DNA of 64,000 nt from positions 1,426,001 through 1,490,000 of the forward strand of contig NZ_CP011504.1 of assembly GCF_001028665.1 (NCBI RefSeq). Direction: 5' to 3'. Source of the stretch: Burkholderia pyrrocinia. Lineage in GTDB: Bacteria > Pseudomonadota > Gammaproteobacteria > Burkholderiales > Burkholderiaceae. Below are positions 41,520-49,897 of the stretch, in pieces. The stretch's first letter is position 1; the number at the start of each line of letters is the position of its first letter. The notes under the pieces were generated by a model. It saw nothing but the letters and a program-made list of their open reading frames with translations. It was not told the origin of the DNA and did no database searches. A program made the position numbers and the translations under genes.

Positions 41520-42380
41520 ATGGACGCTTCTGAATTCAGCAAATTCCTGAAAGCCGCGTTGCCCGCTCAAGCCTTGGCGGGCGCGGCGCTGACGGTCGCC
41601 GAAGTGGAAATTCCCGGCTACGCGCAGGACATCGTGCTGCGCCTCTACCGCCGCCCGGACAAGACCGGGCTGCCAGTAGTGCTTTATTTCCACGGCGGCG
41701 GTTTCGTCCGCGGTTCGCTCGAAGACGCCGATTTCGCCGCGCGTTTTTTAGCAGAACGCTTACCAGCTCTCGTAGTGTCGGTCGATTATTCGCTCGCACC
41801 GGCCTTTCCTTTTCCGGCCGCGCCGGAGGATGCGTATCGCGCGGCCGTGTGGGCCGCGACACGTGCCCGCGCGTTCGGCGGCAACCCGAAGAAGATCGGT
41901 GTCGCGGGCCACGACGCGGGCGGCCAGCTTGCGAACTGTCTGGCCTTCATCGCACGCGACCGCGGCGAAGTGTCGATCGCCGCGCAAGCGCTGTTCGGGC
42001 CGATGCTCGACCCGAGCATGACGCGCATCGGCGACGCCGAGCGCCTCGCGTCGGACATCACCGCGCGCGAATGCGCGGCATGTTATCGCGCATATCTGCC
42101 GCAGGCCGCGCAGCGCATGCACCCGTACGCGGCGCCGCTCGAATCGGTGCGCCTCGCGGGGCTGCCGCCGACGCTCGTCGTCACCGCGCAGAACGACGTG
42201 CTGCACGTCGAAGCGGAGAAATATGCGGGCTGCCTGATTTCGTCGGGCGTGCTCACGCAGGTGATCCGCTATCCGGATATCACGCATGCCGCGCTCGCGA
42301 CGCACGAAGCCGCATTCGAGGAAGCCGTGCGCTTCTTCCAGTGCCGCTTCCAGGCGCGCCAGCCGAACCGTTCCGAATAA
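41520..42380 (+). CDS. llpE: LlpE lipase-like alpha/beta-hydrolase of the ceo operon
   Basis: A 286-residue member of the hormone-sensitive-lipase-like alpha/beta-hydrolase family. The oxyanion motif HGGGF (58-62) is intact, and the acid and base candidates Asp226 (TAQNDVLHVEA) and His256 (ITHAALA) are in place, but the nucleophile elbow, normally GDSAGG, reads GHDAGG (130-135), so Asp132 replaces the serine. Serine-esterase activity therefore looks unlikely; an aspartate nucleophile or a non-catalytic role is possible. It is the first gene of the efflux operon, 32 nt before ceoA. Start: the ATG at 41520 (MDASEF), with no clear Shine-Dalgarno sequence. Confidence 0.85.
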   Translation: MDASEFSKFLKAALPAQALAGAALTVAEVEIPGYAQDIVLRLYRRPDKTGLPVVLYFHGGGFVRGSLEDADFAARFLAERLPALVVSVDYSLAPAFPFPAAPEDAYRAAVWAATRARAFGGNPKKIGVAGHDAGGQLANCLAFIARDRGEVSIAAQALFGPMLDPSMTRIGDAERLASDITARECAACYRAYLPQAAQRMHPYAAPLESVRLAGLPPTLVVTAQNDVLHVEAEKYAGCLISSGVLTQVIRYPDITHAALATHEAAFEEAVRFFQCRFQARQPNRSE

Positions 42381-42412
42381 CCAGAACCAATCCACGTTTA
42401 TTGGAGATCCAC

Positions 42413-43630
42413 ATGGCCATCCTACGCACCTCCCGTTCCCGAATCGCGACAGCGGCGATCGTGACGCTCGCCGTCGTCGGCCTCGGAACGTTCGGCGCAA
42501 TGCGCGTGAACGCAAACGCACCCGAAAAGGCGGCCGCGCCGCTGCCCGAAGTCGATGTCGCGACCGTCGTGCCGCAGACCGTGACCGACTGGCAAGGTTA
42601 TTCGGGCCGCCTCGAAGCGATCGAGAAGGTCGACGTACGCCCGCAGGTGTCGGGCACGATCGTCGCGGTGAATTTCAAGGACGGCGCGCTCGTGAAGAAG
42701 GGCGACGTGCTGTTCGTGATCGACCCGCGCCCGTACCAGGCCGAAGTCGACCGCGCGGCTGCACAGCTCGCGGCTGCCCAGGCGCGCAACGGCTATGCGC
42801 AGACCGACTGGCAGCGCGCGCAGCGGCTGATCGGCGACAACGCGATCGCGAAGCGCGATTACGACGAGAAGCAGAACGCGGCCCGCGAGGCGGCGGCGAA
42901 CGTGAAGGCGGGCGATGCCGCGCTGGAAACGGCGCGCATCAACCTCGGCTATACGCGGATCACCGCGCCCGTGTCGGGCCGCGTGTCGCGCGCGGAGATC
43001 ACGGTCGGCAACGTCGTGTCGGCCGGCGCATCGGCCGCGCCGCTGACGACGCTCGTGTCGGTGTCGCCGATCTATGCGTCGTTCGACGCGGACGAGCAGA
43101 CCTACCTGCAATACATCAACGGCGCGCGCGACGGCCGCAAGGTGCCGGTCGAGCTCGGCCTCGCGAACGAAACCGGCTACTCGCGCAGCGGCGTGATCGA
43201 TTCGGTCGACAACCGGCTCGACACGTCGTCGGGCACGATCCGCGTGCGCGCGCGCTTCGACAACGCCGACGGCGCGCTCGTCCCGGGCCTCTACGCGCGC
43301 GTGAAGGTGGGCGGCAGCGCGCCGCACGAGGCGCTGCTCGTCGACGACGCGGCGATCAACACCGACCAGGACAAGAAGTTCGTGTTCGTCGTCGACCAGC
43401 AGGGCCGCGTGTCGTACCGCGAAGTGCAGCAAGGGATGCAGCACGGCAACCGGCGCGTGATCGTGAGCGGGCTTTCCGCGGGCGACCGCGTCGTCGTGAA
43501 CGGCACGCAGCGCGTACGGCCCGGCGAGCAGGTGAAACCGCACATGGTCCCGATGACGGGCGGCGATGCGCCGTCCGCGCCGATCGCGAGCACCGCGAAG
43601 CCGGCCGCACCGGCGAAGGCGGATTCGTAA
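42413..43630 (+). CDS. ceoA: RND efflux periplasmic adaptor (membrane-fusion) protein
   Basis: A 405-residue periplasmic adaptor. The N-terminal segment (SRIATAAIVTLAVVGLGTFGAMRVNA) acts as signal or anchor; there is no lipobox. Then come the barrel-sandwich half VDVRPQVSGTIVAVNFKDGALVKKGDVLFVIDPRPYQAEVDRAAAQLAAAQARNGYA, the helical hairpin, LGYTRITAPVSGRVSRAEITVGNVVSAG for the second half, and the beta-barrel and membrane-proximal domains. It links the CeoB pump to OpcM. The ATG has GGAG 6 nt upstream (ggagatccac). It follows llpE by 32 nt and precedes ceoB by 45 nt in one operon. Confidence 0.9.
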   Translation: MAILRTSRSRIATAAIVTLAVVGLGTFGAMRVNANAPEKAAAPLPEVDVATVVPQTVTDWQGYSGRLEAIEKVDVRPQVSGTIVAVNFKDGALVKKGDVLFVIDPRPYQAEVDRAAAQLAAAQARNGYAQTDWQRAQRLIGDNAIAKRDYDEKQNAAREAAANVKAGDAALETARINLGYTRITAPVSGRVSRAEITVGNVVSAGASAAPLTTLVSVSPIYASFDADEQTYLQYINGARDGRKVPVELGLANETGYSRSGVIDSVDNRLDTSSGTIRVRARFDNADGALVPGLYARVKVGGSAPHEALLVDDAAINTDQDKKFVFVVDQQGRVSYREVQQGMQHGNRRVIVSGLSAGDRVVVNGTQRVRPGEQVKPHMVPMTGGDAPSAPIASTAKPAAPAKADS

Positions 43631-43675
43631 GCGGTACGCCGCTTCGCATCCGCGTTCAACCAGACAGAGCCACAC

Positions 43676-46600
43676 ATGAACATTTCCAAATTCTTTATCG
43701 ACCGACCGATCTTTGCAGGAGTCCTATCGGTGATCATCCTGCTCGGCGGGGTGATCGCGATGTTCCTGCTGCCGATTTCGGAATATCCGGAAGTCGTGCC
43801 GCCTTCCGTGATCGTGAAGGCGCAGTACCCGGGCGCGAACCCGAAAGTGATCGCCGAGACGGTCGCGTCGCCGCTTGAAGAGCAGATCAACGGCGTCGAG
43901 GACATGCTCTACATGCAGTCGCAGGCGAACAGCGACGGCAACATGACGATCACCGTCACGTTCAAGCTCGGCACCGATCCGGACAAGGCCACGCAGCTCG
44001 TGCAGAACCGCGTGAACCAGGCGTTGCCGCGCCTGCCGGAAGATGTGCAGCGGCTCGGCATCACCACGGTGAAGAGCTCGCCGACGCTGACGATGGTCGT
44101 CCACCTGATCTCGCCGGACAACCGCTACGACATGACCTACCTGCGCAACTACGCGCTGATCAACGTGAAGGATCGCCTGTCGCGGATCCAGGGCGTCGGC
44201 CAGGTGCAGTTGTGGGGTTCGGGCGACTACGCGATGCGCGTGTGGCTCGATCCGCAGAAGGTCGCGCAGCGCGGGCTGTCCGCCGAGGACGTCGTGCAGG
44301 CGATCCGCGAGCAGAACGTGCAGGTCGCGGCCGGCGTGATCGGCGCGTCGCCGTCGCTGCCCGGCACGCCGCTGCAGTTGTCGGTGAACGCGCGCGGCCG
44401 TCTGCAGACGGAAGACGAATTCGGCGACATCGTCGTGAAGACGACGCCGGACGGCGGCGTCACGCGCCTGCGCGACATCGCGCGGATCGAGCTCGATGCG
44501 TCCGAGTACGGGCTGCGCTCGCTGCTCGACAACAAGCCGGCCGTCGCGATGGCGATCAACCAGTCGCCGGGCGCGAACTCGCTGCAGATCTCGGACGAAG
44601 TGCGCAAGACGATGGCCGAGCTGAAGCAGGACATGCCGGCGGGCGTCGACTACAAGATCGTCTATGACCCGACGCAGTTCGTGCGTTCGTCGATCAAGGC
44701 CGTCGTGCACACGCTGCTCGAAGCGATCGCGCTGGTCGTGATCGTCGTGATCGTGTTCCTGCAGACCTGGCGCGCGTCGCTGATTCCGCTGATCGCGGTG
44801 CCGGTGTCGATCATCGGCACGTTCTCGCTGCTGCTCGCGTTCGGGTATTCGATCAACGCGTTGTCATTGTTCGGGATGGTGCTGGCGATCGGGATCGTGG
44901 TCGACGATGCGATCGTCGTCGTCGAGAACGTCGAGCGCAACATCGAGAGCGGGATGAACGCGCGGCAGGCGACCTACAAGGCGATGCAGGAAGTGAGCGG
45001 GCCGATCATCGCGATCGCGCTGACGCTCGTCGCCGTGTTCGTGCCGCTCGCGTTCATGTCGGGCCTGACCGGCCAGTTCTACAAGCAGTTCGCGATGACG
45101 ATCGCGATCTCGACGGTGATCTCGGCGTTCAACTCGCTGACGCTGTCGCCGGCGCTGTCCGCGATCCTGCTGAAGGGGCACGGCGAGAAGGAAGACTGGC
45201 TCACGCGCGTGATGAACCGCGTGCTCGGCGGTTTCTTCCGCGGCTTCAACAAGGTGTTCCATCGCGGTGCGGAGAACTACGGCCGCGGCGTGCGCGGCGT
45301 GCTGTCGCGCAAGACGCTGATGCTGGGCGTGTACCTCGTGCTGGTGGGCGCGACCGTGCTGGTGACGAAGGTCGTGCCGGGCGGTTTCGTGCCGGCGCAG
45401 GACAAGGAATACCTGATCGCGTTCGCGCAATTGCCTAACGGTGCATCGCTCGACCGCACCGAGAAGGTGATCCGCGACATGGGCTCGATCGCGCTGAAGC
45501 AGCCGGGTGTCGAGAGCGCGGTGGCGTTCCCGGGGCTGTCGGTGAACGGCTTCACGAACAGTTCGAGCGCAGGCATCGTGTTCGTCACGCTGAAGCCGTT
45601 CTCGGAACGGCACGGCAAGGCGCTGTCGGCCGGCGCAATCGCCGGCGCGCTGAACCAGCAGTACGGCGCGATCAAGGACTCGTTCGTCGCGGTGTTCCCG
45701 CCGCCGCCGGTGCTCGGCCTCGGCACGCTCGGCGGTTTCAAGATGCAGATCGAGGATCGCGGCGCGGTCGGTTATGCGCGGCTCGCGGATGCGACCAACG
45801 ACTTCATCAAGCGCGCACAGCAGGCGCCGGAGCTTGGCCCGCTGTTTACCAGCTACCAGATCAACGTGCCGCAGCTCAACGTCGATCTCGACCGCGTGAA
45901 GGCGAAGCAGCTCGGCGTGCCGGTCACCGACGTGTTCAACACGATGCAGGTGTATCTCGGCTCGCTGTACGTGAACGACTTCAACCGCTTCGGGCGCGTG
46001 TACCAGGTGCGCGTGCAGGCCGATGCGCCGTTCCGCCAGCGTGCGGACGACATCCTGCAGTTGAAGACGCGCAACGACAAGGGCGAGATGGTGCCGCTGT
46101 CGTCGCTCGTCACGGTGACGCCGACGTTCGGCCCTGAAATGGTGGTGCGCTACAACGGCTACACGGCGGCCGACATCAACGGCGGCCCGGCACCGGGCTT
46201 CTCGTCGGGGCAGGCGCAGGCCGCGGTCGAGCGGATCGCGCACGAGACGCTGCCGCGCGGCGTGCGGTTCGAGTGGACCGACCTCACGTACCAGCAGATC
46301 CTCGCGGGCGATTCGGCGATGTATGTGTTCCCGATCAGCGTGCTGCTCGTGTTCCTGGTGCTCGCCGCGTTGTATGAAAGCCTGACGCTGCCGCTCGCGG
46401 TGATCCTGATCGTGCCGATGAGCATTCTGTCGGCGCTGACGGGCGTGTGGCTCACGCAGGGCGACAACAACATCTTCACGCAGATCGGCTTGATGGTGCT
46501 GGTGGGGCTGTCGGCGAAGAACGCGATCCTGATCGTCGAATTCGCGCGCGAGCTCGAACACGACGGCAGGACGCCGCTCGAGGCTGCGATCGAGGCGAGC

Positions 46601-46876
46601 CGGCTGCGGCTGCGCCCGATCCTGATGACGTCGATCGCGTTCATCATGGGCGTCGTGCCGCTCGTCACGTCGACGGGTGCGGGTTCGGAGATGCGCCATG
46701 CGATGGGTGTCGCGGTGTTCTTCGGGATGCTCGGCGTGACGCTGTTCGGGCTGATGCTGACGCCGGTGTTCTACGTCGTGCTGCGTACGCTCGCGGGCGG
46801 CAAGATCCACGTCGCGGGCAAGGACTCGGCCGGTTACGGCGTGACGCCCCCGGGCGTACCGGCTTCGGATGCTTGA
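43676..46876 (+). CDS. ceoB: RND (HAE1) multidrug efflux pump
   Basis: A 1066-residue inner-membrane proton antiporter of the AcrB/MexB type. It begins MNISKFFIDRPIFAGVLSVIILLGG; two large periplasmic loops and 12 helices follow. The proton-relay aspartates lie in GIVVDDAIVVVENVERNI in the fourth helix (about residue 405), with the partner lysine in the tenth (LSAKNAILIVEFARELEHDG). In the B. cepacia complex this pump exports chloramphenicol, trimethoprim, fluoroquinolones and salicylate. The gene is intact and full-length. It overlaps no neighbour: opcM starts 11 nt after its stop, the ribosome-binding site of opcM lying over the ceoB stop region. Confidence 0.93.
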   Translation: MNISKFFIDRPIFAGVLSVIILLGGVIAMFLLPISEYPEVVPPSVIVKAQYPGANPKVIAETVASPLEEQINGVEDMLYMQSQANSDGNMTITVTFKLGTDPDKATQLVQNRVNQALPRLPEDVQRLGITTVKSSPTLTMVVHLISPDNRYDMTYLRNYALINVKDRLSRIQGVGQVQLWGSGDYAMRVWLDPQKVAQRGLSAEDVVQAIREQNVQVAAGVIGASPSLPGTPLQLSVNARGRLQTEDEFGDIVVKTTPDGGVTRLRDIARIELDASEYGLRSLLDNKPAVAMAINQSPGANSLQISDEVRKTMAELKQDMPAGVDYKIVYDPTQFVRSSIKAVVHTLLEAIALVVIVVIVFLQTWRASLIPLIAVPVSIIGTFSLLLAFGYSINALSLFGMVLAIGIVVDDAIVVVENVERNIESGMNARQATYKAMQEVSGPIIAIALTLVAVFVPLAFMSGLTGQFYKQFAMTIAISTVISAFNSLTLSPALSAILLKGHGEKEDWLTRVMNRVLGGFFRGFNKVFHRGAENYGRGVRGVLSRKTLMLGVYLVLVGATVLVTKVVPGGFVPAQDKEYLIAFAQLPNGASLDRTEKVIRDMGSIALKQPGVESAVAFPGLSVNGFTNSSSAGIVFVTLKPFSERHGKALSAGAIAGALNQQYGAIKDSFVAVFPPPPVLGLGTLGGFKMQIEDRGAVGYARLADATNDFIKRAQQAPELGPLFTSYQINVPQLNVDLDRVKAKQLGVPVTDVFNTMQVYLGSLYVNDFNRFGRVYQVRVQADAPFRQRADDILQLKTRNDKGEMVPLSSLVTVTPTFGPEMVVRYNGYTAADINGGPAPGFSSGQAQAAVERIAHETLPRGVRFEWTDLTYQQILAGDSAMYVFPISVLLVFLVLAALYESLTLPLAVILIVPMSILSALTGVWLTQGDNNIFTQIGLMVLVGLSAKNAILIVEFARELEHDGRTPLEAAIEASRLRLRPILMTSIAFIMGVVPLVTSTGAGSEMRHAMGVAVFFGMLGVTLFGLMLTPVFYVVLRTLAGGKIHVAGKDSAGYGVTPPGVPASDA

Positions 46877-46886
46877 GGATAAGAAG

Positions 46887-48422
46887 ATGGACAACATGCA
46901 CAACACGAATGGCCTGATGCGCTTCGCGAAGGTGGCGGCCGCGAGCACCCTGCTCGCGACGCTGCTCGCCGCGTGCGCGGTGGGCCCCGACTACAAGCGC
47001 CCGGATGTGTCGACGCCCGCCGCGTTCAAGGAAGCGCCGACGCTCGCCGCGGGCGAACAGGCCGGTACGTGGAAGACGGCCGAGCCGTCGGACGGCGCGC
47101 ATCGCGGCGAATGGTGGACGGTGTTCGGCGATCCGGTGCTCGATTCGCTCGAGACGCAGGCGCTCGCCGCGAACCAGAACCTGAAGGCCGCGGCCGCGCG
47201 TGTCGAGGAAGCGCGCGCGGCGACACGTACTGCGCGCTCGCAATGGTTCCCGCAGATCGGCGCCGGTTTCGGGCCGACGCGCGAAGGGCTGTCGTCGGCG
47301 TCGCAGTTCCAGCCGCAAGGCACGGGCCCGACCAACGCGACGCTGTGGCGCGCGCAGGGCACGGTGTCGTACGAGGCCGACCTGTTCGGCCGTGTCGGCC
47401 GCAACGTCGAGGCGTCGCGCGCCGACCAGGCGCAGAGCGAAGCGCTGTTCCGTTCGGTGCAGCTCGCGCTGCAGGCGGACGTCGCGCAGAACTACTTCGA
47501 ACTGCGCCAGCTCGACTCGGACCAGGACCTGTACCGCCGCACGGTGGAACTGCGCGACCAGGCGCTGAAGCTCGTGCAGCGTCGCTTCAACGAAGGCGAC
47601 ATCAGCGAGCTCGACGTGTCGCGGGCGAAGAACGAGCTGGCCACTGCGCAGGCCGATGCGGTCGGCGTTGCGCGCCGGCGCGCGGCCTCCGAGCATGCGC
47701 TCGCGATCCTGCTCGGCAAGGCGCCCGCGGATTTCGCGTTCAAGGAAACGCCGATCGTGCCGGTCGGCGTGAAGATTCCGGCGGGCCTGCCGTCCGCGCT
47801 GCTCGAGCGCCGTCCGGACGTGTCGGCGGCCGAGCGCGCGATGGCGGCCGCGAACGCGCGGATCGGCCTCGCGAAGTCGGCGTATTTCCCGAAGCTCGAT
47901 ATCACGGGCGCGTTCGGTTATGAGGCGTCGACGCTCGGCAACCTGTTCCTGTGGTCGAGCCGCACGTTCCTGCTCGGGCCGTTCGCCGGCACCGCGCTGA
48001 CGCTGCCGTTGTTCGACGGCGGGCGCCGTGCGGCCGGCGTGCAGCAGGCGCGTGCGCAGTACGACGAGCAGGTCGCGAACTACCGGCAGCAGGTGCTCGT
48101 CGCGTTCCGCGAGGTCGAGGACAATCTCGCCGATCTGCGCCTGCTCGACGACCAGATCCGCGCGCAGGATGCGGCCGTCAATGCGTCGCGCCGCGCGGCG
48201 ACGCTGTCGCGCACGCAGTATCAGGAGGGTGAGGTCGCCTATCTCGACGTGATCGACAGCGAGCGGTCGGTGCTGTTGTCGCAGTTGCAGGCGAACCAGT
48301 TGACCGGCGCGCAGGCCGTGTCGACCGTGAACCTGATCCGTGCGTTGGGCGGCGGGTGGGGTAATGCGCCGACGGCGGTCGGCGATGCGGCGTCCGTCAA
48401 GGCGGAAGTCGCCGCGCGTTGA
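46887..48422 (+). CDS. opcM: outer-membrane efflux lipoprotein (OMF)
   Basis: A 511-residue TolC-family channel. The signal peptide ends in a lipobox, LLAAC, followed by AVGPDYKRPDV, so it is an N-acylated outer-membrane lipoprotein of the OprM/NodT type. The two structural repeats are recognisable (WWTVFGDPVLDSLETQALAANQNLKAAAARVEEARA and GLPSALLERRPDVSAAERAMAAANARIGLAKSAYFPKLDITGAFG). It provides the exit duct for CeoAB. I choose the ATG at 46887 (MDNMHN), with GAGG 8 nt upstream; an in-frame ATG at 46869 overlaps ceoB and would extend the signal. The operon ends at a strong terminator. Confidence 0.9.
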   Translation: MDNMHNTNGLMRFAKVAAASTLLATLLAACAVGPDYKRPDVSTPAAFKEAPTLAAGEQAGTWKTAEPSDGAHRGEWWTVFGDPVLDSLETQALAANQNLKAAAARVEEARAATRTARSQWFPQIGAGFGPTREGLSSASQFQPQGTGPTNATLWRAQGTVSYEADLFGRVGRNVEASRADQAQSEALFRSVQLALQADVAQNYFELRQLDSDQDLYRRTVELRDQALKLVQRRFNEGDISELDVSRAKNELATAQADAVGVARRRAASEHALAILLGKAPADFAFKETPIVPVGVKIPAGLPSALLERRPDVSAAERAMAAANARIGLAKSAYFPKLDITGAFGYEASTLGNLFLWSSRTFLLGPFAGTALTLPLFDGGRRAAGVQQARAQYDEQVANYRQQVLVAFREVEDNLADLRLLDDQIRAQDAAVNASRRAATLSRTQYQEGEVAYLDVIDSERSVLLSQLQANQLTGAQAVSTVNLIRALGGGWGNAPTAVGDAASVKAEVAAR

Positions 48423-48469
48423 GTGCGAACGGCGGGCGATTCGTCGCTCGTCGGCAGTGAAGCGAAGAA

Positions 48470-48509
48470 CCCCGGCATGCAGGCTCAGGGCTGCATGCCG
48501 GGGTTTTTT
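48470..48509 (+). terminator. strong Rho-independent terminator of the ceo operon
   Basis: CCCCGGCATGCAG, an 8-nt loop, then CTGCATGCCGGGG is a perfect 13-bp stem followed by six T residues on the plus strand. It lies 48 bp after the opcM stop and only 7 bp before the convergent quinone oxidoreductase gene ends. Confidence 0.95.
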
Positions 48510-48515
48510 ATGGCG

Positions 48516-49511
48516 TCAGGCGTTTTCGCTCATCGTCAGGATGATCTTGCCTACGTTCACGGCCGACTCCATCCGTCGATGAGCCGCCGCGGCATCGGCG
48601 AGAGGAAACACGCTGTCGACGACCGGTTCGAGACCCGCGCCTCCCGCAAAGCGGTCCAGCCAATGTTCGCGAAATCGCCGAACCATCGCGTGTTTCTCGC
48701 GCGGGTCGCGCGACTTCATCACCGTGCCGATGATTTGCAGATGACGGTACAGGATCTGATCGAGCGCAACGCTCACGTCACCGCCGCCGCCGAGTATGCC
48801 GACCTGCACCAGCCGGCCGCCGTTTGCCAATGACGCGACATTCCGCGAAAAATACGGCGCGCCCACGAAGTCGATGACGACGTCGACACCGCGTTTGCCT
48901 GTCCTGCTTGCGACGACTTCCGAAAAATCCTGCGCCTTGTAGTCGATCGCATGGTCCACGCCGAGTTGAACGATCCGTTCCAGTTTCGAGGCTTCGGCGG
49001 TCGCGAATATCGTCGCGCCGGTTGCGTAGGCGAGCTGGACCGCCGCGGAACCCACCCCGCCCGCCGCTGCGTGAATCAGCACCGAATCGCCGCGTTGCAA
49101 GCGGCCCAGATGCAACAACGCTTCGTGCGCAGTGACGAAAACTTCCGGTATGGCAGCCGCGTGCACGTAGTCGATCGTTGCCGGAATGGGCATCGCCATT
49201 CTCCAGTCGATGCGCGCCAGTTCCGCATAGGCCCCGCCGCCCACGACGCCCATTACACGATCACCCACCTTGTAGCCCTGCACGGCGCTGCCCGTCTCGA
49301 TCACCTCGCCGGCGATTTCGAGCCCCATGAGGGTGGAGTCGCCGAAATTGGGCCGACCGTATCCGCCTCGCCGATGTGTCAGATCCGCGCGATTCACGCC
49401 CGCGGCATGAACGCGTACCAGTAGATCGTCGGGGCGAACCTCGGGTGCCGGGACTTCGGCCAATTGGAGAACCTCGGCCTCGCCGAATTCCTTGAATGTG
49501 ATGGCTTTCAT
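48516..49511 (-). CDS. zinc-free MDR-family quinone oxidoreductase
   Basis: A 331-residue NADPH:quinone oxidoreductase-like protein. The catalytic domain has VRVHAAGVNRADLTHRRGGYGRPNFGDSTLMGLEIAGEVIETG, and the Rossmann domain VLIHAAAGGVGSAAVQLAYATGATIFATAEASKLERIVQLGVDHAIDYKAQDFSE. This is the 'PIG3/TP53I3-like' branch of QOR proteins, which lacks the structural-zinc cysteines. Start: ATG at 49511 with AGGAAGG 6 nt upstream. Its start overlaps the stop of the CMD-family gene (ATGA), so the two are translationally coupled, and the aldehyde dehydrogenase gene precedes them in the same operon. The substrate is probably a quinone or enone. Confidence 0.86.
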   Translation of the reverse strand: MKAITFKEFGEAEVLQLAEVPAPEVRPDDLLVRVHAAGVNRADLTHRRGGYGRPNFGDSTLMGLEIAGEVIETGSAVQGYKVGDRVMGVVGGGAYAELARIDWRMAMPIPATIDYVHAAAIPEVFVTAHEALLHLGRLQRGDSVLIHAAAGGVGSAAVQLAYATGATIFATAEASKLERIVQLGVDHAIDYKAQDFSEVVASRTGKRGVDVVIDFVGAPYFSRNVASLANGGRLVQVGILGGGGDVSVALDQILYRHLQIIGTVMKSRDPREKHAMVRRFREHWLDRFAGGAGLEPVVDSVFPLADAAAAHRRMESAVNVGKIILTMSENA

Positions 49512-49885
49512 TTCACACCTTCCTGTGCCGGAGCTGAATGACCGGCGAGATCGTCGGACCGAGGTTGTGCGCCCAGCGTTGCCTGCGCCACGGCCGAAGC
49601 GGAAATCGCTGCGGGAAACCCGGCGTAGAACGCGAGGTGAGTAATTGCCGCGGAGAGCTCTTCGCGGGTTACGCCGTTCGTCAACGCGCGCCGCAGGTGC
49701 GCCGGCAACTCGTCGAGATGGCCCCCCGCGATCAGGGCGGCGATGGTCACGAGGCTGCGGTCGCGCGGCGCGAGCGACGGATCGCTCCAGATGCGCGGAT
49801 AGAGCGTGTCGTCGACGAATGCCGAGAGCGTCGGCGTGAAGGCCCGCGCGGCCTCGCGCGGACTGTCGAAATGCGTATGAGACAT
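49508..49885 (-). CDS. carboxymuconolactone decarboxylase-family protein
   Basis: A 125-residue helical protein of the CMD family without the redox CxxC pair: RDRSLVTIAALIAGGHLDELPAHLRRALTNGVTREELSAAITHLAFYAGFPAAISASAVAQATL. It retains the decarboxylase-type glutamate and histidine positions (the histidine of ITHLAFYAGFPAA). Members include 4-carboxymuconolactone decarboxylase and many proteins of unknown role. The ATG at 49885 has AGGAG 8 nt upstream (aggagtatcgcc). It begins 12 nt after the aldehyde dehydrogenase stop and overlaps the quinone oxidoreductase start by 4 nt, so the three genes form one tight operon. Confidence 0.85.
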   Translation of the reverse strand: MSHTHFDSPREAARAFTPTLSAFVDDTLYPRIWSDPSLAPRDRSLVTIAALIAGGHLDELPAHLRRALTNGVTREELSAAITHLAFYAGFPAAISASAVAQATLGAQPRSDDLAGHSAPAQEGVK

Positions 49886-49897
49886 GGCGATACTCCT

